Made by a program: the position numbers and the translations under genes. The notes under the pieces are model-generated. The model did not search any database. It had not been told where the DNA came from and was given only the letters and a program-made list of their open reading frames with translations. A DNA stretch of 13,533 bases from Planctomycetales bacterium (GTDB lineage Bacteria; Planctomycetota; Phycisphaerae; SM23-33): assembly GCA_030673005.1 (NCBI GenBank), contig DAOVFI010000032.1, forward strand, positions 1 to 13,533, in the 5' to 3' direction. Positions 1-6,596 of this stretch are shown one piece after another (position 1 is the stretch's first letter; every line of letters starts with the position of its first letter).

Positions 1-239
1 TGGCAAAGGAAAAACAGACATTCGAGCAGGCATTGGAAAAACTGGAATCAATCGTCGAGCGGATCGAGTCCGGGCAGATCGGTCTTGAGGAGTCCATCGC
101 CGAATACGAAAATGGCGTCAAACTCGTCAAGCAGTGCCGGACGATCCTGGACGCCGCGGAGAAGAAGATACAACTGCTCGCCCGCGGCGAAGGCGACAAA
201 CTCGTCCCGGACGGTGAGTTGGAAGAAGCGGATGAGTAG
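1..239 (+). CDS. xseB: Exodeoxyribonuclease VII small subunit (start base outside window)
   Basis: XseB is the small subunit of exonuclease VII, which binds several copies to the large XseA subunit and helps degrade single-stranded DNA in the cytoplasm. The frame opens at base 1 with TG followed by GCA AAG GAA, so the start codon (probably ATG) begins one base before the window. The protein would be 79 residues, almost exactly the usual family length. It shows the typical family pattern: FEQALEKLESIVERIESG near the N-terminus, then LEESIAEYENGVKLVKQC, then an acidic tail. An internal TTG at 33 is in frame but would cut off the conserved first helix. The glycosyltransferase start follows 12 bases after the stop, so the two may share a transcript, although no functional link is expected. 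The large subunit is not in the window. Confidence 0.93.
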   Translation, partial: AKEKQTFEQALEKLESIVERIESGQIGLEESIAEYENGVKLVKQCRTILDAAEKKIQLLARGEGDKLVPDGELEEADE

Positions 240-251
240 CACCCCTCGGGA

Positions 252-1481
252 ATGAAGATCGTACACGTAATAACGCGGATGATCCTGGGCGGGGCGCAGG
301 AGAATACGATCCTGACGTGCGAGGGTCTCGCCGCCCGAGGGCACGATGTAACACTGATTACCGGTCCGCCGCTGGGACCTGAAGGCGAACTGCTGAGCCG
401 GGCGCGGAACGGGAATTACAAGGTAATCGTCGTCGGATCGCTCCGGAGGGCGATTAATCCGTTTCTGGACCTTCTCGCATATCGCGCGTTGGTAAGAATT
501 CTGAAAGAAGCGCACGCCGACGTGGTTCACACGCACTCGTCCAAGGCGGGCATACTCGCCCGGCGTGCGGCGTGGCATGGCCGTCCCGGCCATGATCTTA
601 CAAATCCACAGGGGCAGGACGCCCAAGCCACAGATACGGAACACGGGCGGGACGCCCGTGCCACGCGACCGAAGATCGTCCACACGATCCATGGCTTGCC
701 TTTCCATCCTTACGGAACCTGGTTGGCGAACCGTTTTTACATAGCACTGGAGCGGCGAGCGGCCCGGCGGTCGGACGCCATCATTTCCGTCGCCGACGCG
801 ATGACCGCCCAGGCCCTCGCAGCCGGGGTCGGCGAACCCGAGCAGTACACCACGATCTACAGCGGCATGGAGGTTTCGGCGTTCATCGACGCAGGCGACG
901 AGGCGGGCGAGTTCCGACGGTCGCTGGGCCTGAGCGCCGGCGACGTGCTCGTAACGCAGGTGTCGCGCCTGGCGGAGTTGAAGGGTCACGAATTCATCCT
1001 GAAAGCCGCCGAACGGATCGCAGACAGGCACGTGCACTTCTGCTTCGTCGGCGACGGGCGCCGACGAAAGGCGATCGAACGGGCGATACGCGCTTCGGCA
1101 AGCCTGACCGGAAGAGTCCATCTGACGGGCCTGCTGAAGCCCGAGCAGATGCCCACTGTCATGCACGCGGCCGACATCGTCGTCCACTGCTCGCTGCGTG
1201 AGGGTCTGGCGCGTGCGCTGCCGCAGGCGATGCTGGCGGAAAAGCCGGTAATCAGTTTCGATATTGACGGGGCGAGCGAAGTCGTCGATTCCGACACAGG
1301 CGTCCTGCTGGAACCGGGCGATACGGCGGGGCTGAAGATCGCCATCGAAACACTCGCCGCCGATCCGGAAACCCGCGCCCGACTCGGCGCCGAAGGACAA
1401 CGACGCGCCGCGGAAAAGTTCGACCACCGAATAATGGTCGAAAAGATCGAAGCGGTGTACGAGCGCGTTATGGAATCCTGA
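252..1481 (+). CDS. GT4-family glycosyltransferase with repeat-derived in-frame insert
   Basis: This is a cytoplasmic glycosyltransferase of family GT4 (GT-B fold) that probably adds a sugar to a lipid-linked or surface glycan; donor and acceptor cannot be read from sequence. The 409 residues have the N-terminal glycine-rich start IVHVITRMILGGAQ (3-16), VHTHSSKAG (92-100) and VHTIHGLPFHPYG (143-155). The C-terminal donor domain has VSRLAELKG (237-245), FVGDG (265-269) and SLREGLARALPQAM (314-327). The second Glu of the classical EX7E motif is Gln325, a variant I believe is common in this subgroup. Residues about 108-138 are a palindromic repeat read in frame (see 572-664), placed between two conserved segments that are normally joined by a short loop. 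The ATG at 252 lies at the conserved N-terminus, but its ribosome binding site is weak. The gene converges on the SPASM gene with a 22-base gap. Confidence 0.88.
   Translation: MKIVHVITRMILGGAQENTILTCEGLAARGHDVTLITGPPLGPEGELLSRARNGNYKVIVVGSLRRAINPFLDLLAYRALVRILKEAHADVVHTHSSKAGILARRAAWHGRPGHDLTNPQGQDAQATDTEHGRDARATRPKIVHTIHGLPFHPYGTWLANRFYIALERRAARRSDAIISVADAMTAQALAAGVGEPEQYTTIYSGMEVSAFIDAGDEAGEFRRSLGLSAGDVLVTQVSRLAELKGHEFILKAAERIADRHVHFCFVGDGRRRKAIERAIRASASLTGRVHLTGLLKPEQMPTVMHAADIVVHCSLREGLARALPQAMLAEKPVISFDIDGASEVVDSDTGVLLEPGDTAGLKIAIETLAADPETRARLGAEGQRRAAEKFDHRIMVEKIEAVYERVMES
572..664. repeat. Palindromic repeat inserted in frame in the GT4 gene
   Basis: A 93-base element is bounded by GTGGCA at the left and TGCCAC at the right. 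It holds two perfect 7-base hairpins: CATGGCC/GGCCATG (576-582 with 588-594) and CACGGGC/GCCCGTG (642-648 with 654-660). A degenerate middle copy (about 610-632) resembles the right-hand unit. The length is exactly 31 codons, so the host frame is kept, and the translation includes HGRDARAT. I recall this peptide from many planctomycete proteins, where it marks this repeat family. The host protein aligns with ordinary GT4 enzymes on both sides. Confidence 0.8.
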
Positions 1482-1503
1482 CCCGGCTCGATTCGTCCGA
1501 GTC

Positions 1504-3009
1504 CTACGCCAAACCATGTCGCGTCGGTGTCAGTTGCATCTCGCCCGGGTCGCCGGATTCGTCCTGATCTATCACGCCTGATGAGACCAGTTCGTCCCAG
1601 TGCCGCTGATTGAGAATGCAGCCCGGGTCGCCGGCGTCGAGGCGCCCGAAGTATGCGTCGGACCTTGCCCTGCATCCGCCGCAGTAGTCGGCGAAGTCGC
1701 ACTCCCTGCAATGGTGGATGCGGTCGGTGCGGTCGTTGAGCAGGTCGTAGTATCCGTTGCGGAAGATATCGACGATGTTGCCTTCCCGGAGGTTGCCCAT
1801 GACGCGGTGCGGCAGATAGACGCACGGTGTTACGTCGCCGTTCGGTTCGATGCAGACGTAAGTCCGCCCGGCCCCGCATCCGCCGAGATATTTCGCGACC
1901 ACGCGCGCCTTTACCCCGCTGCCGCTGCCGGCGTGGCTACATGCGGTCCTTCCGGTGTCAATCGGTGCGCCCATCAGGCAGACACGCCCCAGTTGCGGGG
2001 CCGTCGATAGTATCCCGATCCGCCCGGACTGCATATACTCGTTCAGCAGTCCCAGCAGTTCTTCCCGCTGGGTCGGCGTTATGTCGCCGGAGACCATCTC
2101 AAGCCCCCGCCCGACCGGGATGAAGTTGAAGTGTGCGAAGCAGCCGGCCCCGACGGATATGGCAAATTCGATCATATCGCGGACTTCGGCGTAGTTGCCG
2201 CGATGGACGCACATCGCTATCCCCAGGCGAAGACCCTCGGTTGCCGCGACGATCTTCGCGCCGCGGACGGATTTTTCCCACATTCCGGGTACGCCCCTGA
2301 AGGCGTCGTGCCGGGCTGGGTCGGTCGAGTCCAGCGAGATTTCCACGTACCGCAGACCGGCTTCGAGAAGGTCGCCGGCGAGTTTTTCCGTCATAGTCGT
2401 GCCGTTGGTGGCGATAGTCGTGTGCATCTTGTATTGTTTGGCCCGCCGAATGATCGGCAGCAAATCGTCGCTCATCGTCGGCTCGCCCCCCGAAAGCGCC
2501 AGCATCGGCATGTAGGCGGCGCCCATCTGGTCGATGACGGCAAATTTCTCATCCAGCGTCAATTCGTCGGCAAGCGCAGACTTGTCGCTGTTCTGGTAAC
2601 AGTGTTTGCAGCGGAGGTTGCAGCGGTTGGTGAAGTTCCAGACGGCGAACAGCGGCGCGGTGAATTTCTGCGGGGTTGTCAGGCCGAACTCTGCGATGCT
2701 GCGAGCGACGATTACCAGCCCGCGGACGGTCGGGGCATGCCCGGCGAGGCGCTCGCGAAATGTCTCGACCGGTACACTACCGCGCATCCTGTCGATGAAC
2801 AAGTGGATCGGCCAGTACTTCAGACGCTGCCGGAACGGTGCGCCGGGATTGCGGTAACTGGATATAATCCGCTCCAGCGCGGTCCCGTCTTTTCCCTGAC
2901 GGCTCAATCGACCAAGCAGCCAGCGGAACGGCCGGCGTCCAAGGTAATCCTCCAGCGGATGGTGATAATTCAAATCCGCCTGCTCCGGTGCGTTCGATAG
3001 GTTATCCAT
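1504..3009 (-). CDS. Radical SAM/SPASM-domain enzyme, substrate unknown
   Basis: This 501-residue radical SAM protein carries a C-terminal SPASM extension for extra iron-sulfur clusters. The cluster motif is C130-x3-C134-x2-C137 (NRCNLRCKHCYQN), followed by the SAM-binding GGEP at 174-177, ATNGTT at 200-205 and EISLDS at 223-228. The SPASM region has C378, C386, C396, then C434, C437, C443, C446 and C464. The first 115 residues form an extension before the barrel with no motif I recognise. Known SPASM enzymes modify peptides or take part in heme-type cofactor synthesis, but no small precursor peptide or heme gene lies nearby. Its place 69 bases downstream of the tetraether-synthase-like gene suggests co-transcription and perhaps a role in the same lipid pathway; this is inference. 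The ATG at 3009 has no clear Shine-Dalgarno (upstream is A/T-rich), but the next Met is far inside. Confidence 0.85.
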   Translation of the reverse strand: MDNLSNAPEQADLNYHHPLEDYLGRRPFRWLLGRLSRQGKDGTALERIISSYRNPGAPFRQRLKYWPIHLFIDRMRGSVPVETFRERLAGHAPTVRGLVIVARSIAEFGLTTPQKFTAPLFAVWNFTNRCNLRCKHCYQNSDKSALADELTLDEKFAVIDQMGAAYMPMLALSGGEPTMSDDLLPIIRRAKQYKMHTTIATNGTTMTEKLAGDLLEAGLRYVEISLDSTDPARHDAFRGVPGMWEKSVRGAKIVAATEGLRLGIAMCVHRGNYAEVRDMIEFAISVGAGCFAHFNFIPVGRGLEMVSGDITPTQREELLGLLNEYMQSGRIGILSTAPQLGRVCLMGAPIDTGRTACSHAGSGSGVKARVVAKYLGGCGAGRTYVCIEPNGDVTPCVYLPHRVMGNLREGNIVDIFRNGYYDLLNDRTDRIHHCRECDFADYCGGCRARSDAYFGRLDAGDPGCILNQRHWDELVSSGVIDQDESGDPGEMQLTPTRHGLA

Positions 3010-3078
3010 AAAATTTTTTTGACACGTAATTTAACGGGTATTACTCTGTCAATTCTCATTTACTCAAACTGACTGATT

Positions 3079-5019
3079 TCAGGATTTATGTTTTTTCGTT
3101 GTTTCAACGGCATTGCCTGCCGGCCGGTGCTTGACACTGAACTTCTTCTCGACCGGCGCGCGGTACTCCGGCCCGCAATTATACGCGCAGAACGGGATAA
3201 TGCCCTCCGGCGTGGAATATAATATTACGCAACGCCTGACCCGCTGCACGTCGTAATTGTAGCGGTCTTGGAAGTGCATCCCCGCGCACAGCAGTGTTTT
3301 ATAGGTATGTTTTTCCCCTTCGCCGCGTCCTAGTCGTTTATCTACCATTCCCTGGAGGCTGCGGACGAATTTTTTTACGTCCAGTCCGGGCGGGGCGGCA
3401 TCAGGACGAAAATGCCGCTTGAACATCCGGAAAATCGCCATTTTATCCAGCCAGGTCAACCGGCCCCTGCCTTCGATTCGCTTGGCAAGGCGGTTCATAT
3501 CGCTGAACATACCCTCCACATCGACTACCTGTGGGAACGGGAAGGTTTGTCCGTCCGGCGAGACCAGGAAATACGTCCCGAACGCACAATCCGGGTGGCA
3601 GGAGGGTCGAATTTTCGGATCGCCCGTTATCGCCTGGAGGAACTGCCCCAGCGGCGCGACGATCGACAGCGGATACATGTCGCGCAACGGTTCGGCCCCG
3701 GAGGCGCCGGCGATGCCGTGCGCCAGGTCGCCCAGCGTATATCGGCGGGAGGCGACCTCGGACGGGTCGGCCCGGCCTGAAAAACTCACCGGCTGGTAAC
3801 TGATCGCGCTGATGACGTCGATGTTCGCGACGGCATAGCGGAAAATCTCGCCTACCTGCTCGTCGTTGACGCCATTGAGGATGGTCGGGACAAGGCATAT
3901 CTTCAGCCCGGCCCGGCGGCAGTTCTCGATACACGCGAGTTTCTTTTCCCAAATGCCGGGATAGTTTCGCGTCTGGCGGTAAGGCTCTTCGCCGATACCG
4001 TCGAACTGGAGGTAGAGCGTATGGACGCCGGCATCGGCGGCGGCGGCGGCGAAATCCGCCTCGGCGAACCGAATACCGTTGGTCGCTACCTGGATGTGCG
4101 AAAAACCCATCTCACCCGCCGCCGAAACGATCGGCAGGAAATCCGGGTGTATCGTCGGCTCCCCGCCGGTGAACTGGATAGCAGTCGCCGGAGTAGGGTC
4201 CATCTCCCGCAGCGCCTGCAACTGCTTAGTTACCTGCTCGAAATCCGGCTCATAGACGTAGCCGTTCGCGCCGGAATTGGCGAAGCAGACCGGGCAGCGC
4301 ATATTACAGCGATTGGTCAGGTCGATCTGCGCCAGGCAGGAGGCTGACAGGTGCTGTCCGCACAGTCCGCAGTCTGACGGGCATCGCTCGCCGCTTCGCG
4401 CCGGGCTGCGCTGGCCGGGAGCGTCCTCGAACGTCCACCAGGCGGCCTTGGAATAGAGCAGTGCGTCGCTGCTGACGCGGTCGCGGAAATACCCGTGCTC
4501 CGGGCAGGTTTTTTCGATATAGACCGCCCCGTCTTCGACGAAATACCGCCCTAATATCACCGCGCAGCATTCCGGGCAGAGCGTCTCGACCGTCCTGGGC
4601 AGGCGGCGGAGGATCGGCTGGATGGGCGAGCCGGAAAGCGTATGCGTCGGGCTTGCCAAGTGGGTGGCACGGCCAAGCGAGTCAGGGTCGGAAGACCTTG
4701 ACTCGCTTGGCCGTGGCGGGCGACTATCACGGCCAAGCCTCACTTCTTTCGGCTTGACCGTGCCACCCATCCAGATCGTATCGGCGTGAACTTCGGTATT
4801 TTCCCCGCAATCGGGACAATTATACGTCAGGACGATTTGCTCGCCTTTTTGGTTGAATTCGGCAGGGACTACCTCCCGGCAGAGCGGGCAGGTCGCGCGG
4901 GTCGCCACCGGCAGGGATGAGAAAGCATTCTCGAACCGGCGAACGGAACGGCGGAGTTGTTCCAGCTCGACGGACGGTGCGTCCGCAGGTTTCTGTTGAC
5001 CCAACGCAATCTGCGTCAT
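3079..5019 (-). CDS. Tetraether/membrane-spanning lipid synthase-like radical SAM enzyme (COG1964)
   Basis: This 646-residue radical SAM protein resembles the archaeal tetraether lipid synthase Tes (MJ0619/MA_1486 type) and bacterial Mss, which couple two lipid tails carbon to carbon. Features in order: a zinc-ribbon pair C44xxC47...C68xxC71; a second, similar one C148xxC151...C172-x2-H175; C213-x3-C217-x2-C220; the radical SAM motif C238-x3-C242-x2-C245 (NRCNMRCPVCFANS); GGEP 285-288; CHPDC 474-478; and a family-like C-terminus with GMHFQDRYNYDVQRVRRC and IPFCAYNC. Residues about 85-120 are translated repeat (4662-4768). I chose ATG 5019 because GGAGAG lies just upstream; the frame stays open to a TTG at 5058, but those residues (LDRAT) come from the repeat. 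MJ0619 was earlier proposed to methylate a pterin, so that remains an alternative. The family call is firm; the lipid function is inferred from family and neighbours. Confidence 0.8.
   Translation of the reverse strand: MTQIALGQQKPADAPSVELEQLRRSVRRFENAFSSLPVATRATCPLCREVVPAEFNQKGEQIVLTYNCPDCGENTEVHADTIWMGGTVKPKEVRLGRDSRPPRPSESRSSDPDSLGRATHLASPTHTLSGSPIQPILRRLPRTVETLCPECCAVILGRYFVEDGAVYIEKTCPEHGYFRDRVSSDALLYSKAAWWTFEDAPGQRSPARSGERCPSDCGLCGQHLSASCLAQIDLTNRCNMRCPVCFANSGANGYVYEPDFEQVTKQLQALREMDPTPATAIQFTGGEPTIHPDFLPIVSAAGEMGFSHIQVATNGIRFAEADFAAAAADAGVHTLYLQFDGIGEEPYRQTRNYPGIWEKKLACIENCRRAGLKICLVPTILNGVNDEQVGEIFRYAVANIDVISAISYQPVSFSGRADPSEVASRRYTLGDLAHGIAGASGAEPLRDMYPLSIVAPLGQFLQAITGDPKIRPSCHPDCAFGTYFLVSPDGQTFPFPQVVDVEGMFSDMNRLAKRIEGRGRLTWLDKMAIFRMFKRHFRPDAAPPGLDVKKFVRSLQGMVDKRLGRGEGEKHTYKTLLCAGMHFQDRYNYDVQRVRRCVILYSTPEGIIPFCAYNCGPEYRAPVEKKFSVKHRPAGNAVETTKKHKS
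4662..4768. repeat. Double-hairpin repeat inside the Tes-like gene
   Basis: The element starts GGGTGGCAC and ends GTGCCACCC (4760-4768), a perfect terminal inverted repeat. Within it lie a perfect 16-base inverted repeat (4669-4684 with 4699-4714, 14-base loop) and a second hairpin of 12-base arms with one mismatch (4729-4740 with 4751-4762). It is the same family as the copy at 5041-5197. It is translated as a linker rich in Arg, Ser and Pro between the two zinc-ribbon modules of the protein, so it probably sits in a surface loop. Confidence 0.82.
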
Positions 5020-5022
5020 CCG

Positions 5023-5028
5023 CTCTCC
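5023..5028 (-). promoter_or_regulatory. Ribosome binding site of the Tes-like gene
   Basis: On the minus strand GGAGAG is followed by CGG and then the ATG at 5019, so GGAG is five bases from the start. This site decides between ATG 5019 and the TTG at 5058, which lies inside the neighbouring repeat. Confidence 0.6.
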
Positions 5029-5040
5029 AAATTCCTGAAG

Positions 5041-5197
5041 GGTGGCACGGTCAAGCAAAGTCGAGGCCGTTTGGCCTCGACTTTGCTTGGCCGTGGTCGG
5101 CGCTCACCACGGCCAAGCCTCACTTCCTGCCTACCGGTCTTCGACCCTGAGGCTCAGACCCGAAGGGCAGGCAGGCGTTCGGCTTGACCGTGCCACC
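5041..5197. repeat. Intergenic double-hairpin repeat with a nested second repeat
   Basis: The same family as 4662-4768, with ends GGTGGCACGG and CCGTGCCACC. The first hairpin is very strong: a perfect 17-base inverted repeat (5052-5068 with 5073-5089) extending to 22-base arms with one mismatch and a 4-base loop. The second hairpin has arms at 5108-5119 and 5181-5192, but its loop holds about 50 extra bases (about 5127-5176) that begin CTGCCTACCGG and end GGCAGGCAGG. These are absent from the sister copy, so this looks like one repeat inserted in another. The element fills almost the whole gap between the dehydratase-like gene, whose TAG stop shares its last base, and the Tes-like gene. Confidence 0.82.
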
Positions 5198-6522
5198 TAC
5201 TTGAACAACTTCGGGTAGCGCCGAGGGTGTTTCTTCCGCCGGCTGTATGAAAGCGCCAGTTCCATGAATATGTCCAGGTCGCGGTCCATGTTGGAACTGG
5301 TCGAATCGAAATAGAAATTCCGGATGGGAATCTTGTCGTAGTCGCGCGAGACGGAGTGATAGACGGCCTCGGAAATTATGCCGTTCATGCACGAGAACGG
5401 GCTGATGTCAATGATGCCGTCGACGCCTTTGGCGTGCAGGTATATGCTCTTTCCTATCGACAGTACCATCTCGCCCAGCGCCCCGTCGGCCGGCAGGTAA
5501 GGCCAGGCGGGTTTTAATACCTCCTCGTACACGTCGTGCGGCTCCTCGTAGCCGCGAAAATCCTCCTCGAAGGGCGCGTAGAGTTTCTCCTCGTACCCGC
5601 GCTGTAAGTGGTTTTTTATCAACGCCGCCAGCATCTCGCCGCTGAAGGTTTTACCGTCGCGTTTCAGGAGGAATTTCTGCGACCAGTTGGTGTACCAGAC
5701 CCACTCTCCCACGTCGGACATCCACGCCTCGCCGCCGTGGTCCTCGATTCGGCGGATGGCGTCGCGGTTGCTGAATGTGTTCATCCGGCAGAATATTTCG
5801 CCGACCACGCCGATCAGCGGACGACCCTTCGTATAGGTAGCAGGTACCGCACGGAAGGCGTCTCGCATCCCGACGAGGGTTTCGGAAATCGCACTTAATC
5901 GTTTCCGCCCCTTCAGTTCCGGGTCGGAAACCACCTTGTCCAGCGCATCCAGCGAGGTTTCGAACGCCTCGTCGGCGTCGCCGGCGGTGTTCTCGTAAGG
6001 GCGGGTCTTCAGCAGCATCTTCACCAGTATGTCGGCAGAGACCATCGCCCACCACGCCCGCTTCATGAAGTCCGGCGCGTTTTTGGCTAAGTCGTCGTAA
6101 CTGTTCTTCGACGTCGGCGAGATGACCGGAACGTCGTCGTGGCCCAGTTCGCCGAGGACCTGTTTGAGGTACGGGGCGTACTGGCCGAAGCGGCAGGGTC
6201 CTTCAGCCGTCGGCATCAGGAAGGCCGTGGCGTCCGGGTCGAAATCGTCCGAGCGGATGATCCGCAGGAAGTCGCCCAGCGTTACCTTTTCCGGGTAACA
6301 TTCTTCTCCGCCGAGGTACAGCCCGCCCAGTTCGAGCGTCTGAGCGTCGGATTCCGGCGTTACCCTCGCGTCGATGCCGATTGACCGGAACACCGCCGCC
6401 ATCATCCGCGCCCCGGCATAGGTCATCCGAGGGATCCACAGCGTCCTGCCAGCCAATTTGCCGCCGGCGCGACTTGTTTGCCGACTCGCCGGTCCTTCCA
6501 TTGTTTCGGTTTGTGAAATCAT
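5197..6522 (-). CDS. 2-hydroxyacyl-CoA dehydratase-type Fe-S protein; C-terminal part of a split PlsA/GeR-like enzyme
   Basis: This protein (441 residues) resembles the COG3581/HgdB-like component found downstream of activase-DUF2229 proteins. In the plasmalogen synthase PlsA and glycerol ester reductase GeR the equivalent domain is fused at the C-terminus. It probably holds the iron-sulfur cluster that receives low-potential electrons from the ATP-driven activase. Visible family features: GGEECYPEKVTLGDF with C75, TAEGPCRFGQY with C110, VGEIFCRMNTFSNRD with C245, and ISPFSCMNGIISE with C378, four likely cluster ligands. I chose ATG 6522 because it has GGACAGG upstream and comes just before the conserved GRTLWIPRMTY; the frame stays open further upstream but overlaps the end of the activase gene and contains the repeat at 6555-6591. 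An alternative ATG is at 6501. The activase gene ends 74 bases upstream and the Tes-like start lies 177 bases downstream, so one operon is likely. Confidence 0.85.
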   Translation of the reverse strand: MISQTETMEGPASRQTSRAGGKLAGRTLWIPRMTYAGARMMAAVFRSIGIDARVTPESDAQTLELGGLYLGGEECYPEKVTLGDFLRIIRSDDFDPDATAFLMPTAEGPCRFGQYAPYLKQVLGELGHDDVPVISPTSKNSYDDLAKNAPDFMKRAWWAMVSADILVKMLLKTRPYENTAGDADEAFETSLDALDKVVSDPELKGRKRLSAISETLVGMRDAFRAVPATYTKGRPLIGVVGEIFCRMNTFSNRDAIRRIEDHGGEAWMSDVGEWVWYTNWSQKFLLKRDGKTFSGEMLAALIKNHLQRGYEEKLYAPFEEDFRGYEEPHDVYEEVLKPAWPYLPADGALGEMVLSIGKSIYLHAKGVDGIIDISPFSCMNGIISEAVYHSVSRDYDKIPIRNFYFDSTSSNMDRDLDIFMELALSYSRRKKHPRRYPKLFK

Positions 6523-6554
6523 ATTCGCCTGTCCGTTTTCTGTATCTTCCGAAA

Positions 6555-6591
6555 GTAGAAGGTGGGCCTCGCTTCGCTCGTCCCAGCCTAC
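6555..6591. repeat. GTAG...CTAC short palindromic repeat between activase and dehydratase genes
   Basis: A 37-base element begins GTAG and ends CTAC, with GGTGGGCCTCGCTTCGCTCG in the centre. It is related to 9993-10035: both carry a CGCT(n)CGCTC core followed by GTCCC(A/G)GCCTAC at the right end. Here it lies in the 74-base gap between the two halves of the putative split PlsA/GeR enzyme. Confidence 0.6.
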
Positions 6592-6596
6592 TATCC

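Noticed and set aside
1482..1503. Bidirectional terminator between the convergent GT4 and SPASM genes
   Set aside because: Only a 4-base stem (CTCG/CGAG) and no T-run on either strand.
48..1517. Long open frame on the minus strand opposite xseB and the GT4 gene
   Set aside because: It is a mirror of GC-rich codon use in the real plus-strand genes; the translation shows no family motif and two well-supported genes lie opposite.
1504..3009. NirJ/AhbD-type heme synthesis enzyme
   Set aside because: The SPASM architecture is compatible, but no other heme gene is near and no diagnostic residue could be assigned.
3024..3052. Promoter for the SPASM gene with a perfect TTGACA (3052-3047)
   Set aside because: No -10 box at 16-18 bases; the best candidate there matches only two of six positions. 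An internal promoter is possible but unsupported.
5020..5058. TTG start at 5058 for the Tes-like protein
   Set aside because: It lies inside the repeat and has no ribosome binding site; ATG 5019 has GGAGAG upstream.
4662..5197. CRISPR array
   Set aside because: Only two related hairpin elements with unequal length and a long coding stretch between; no regular spacers and no cas genes.
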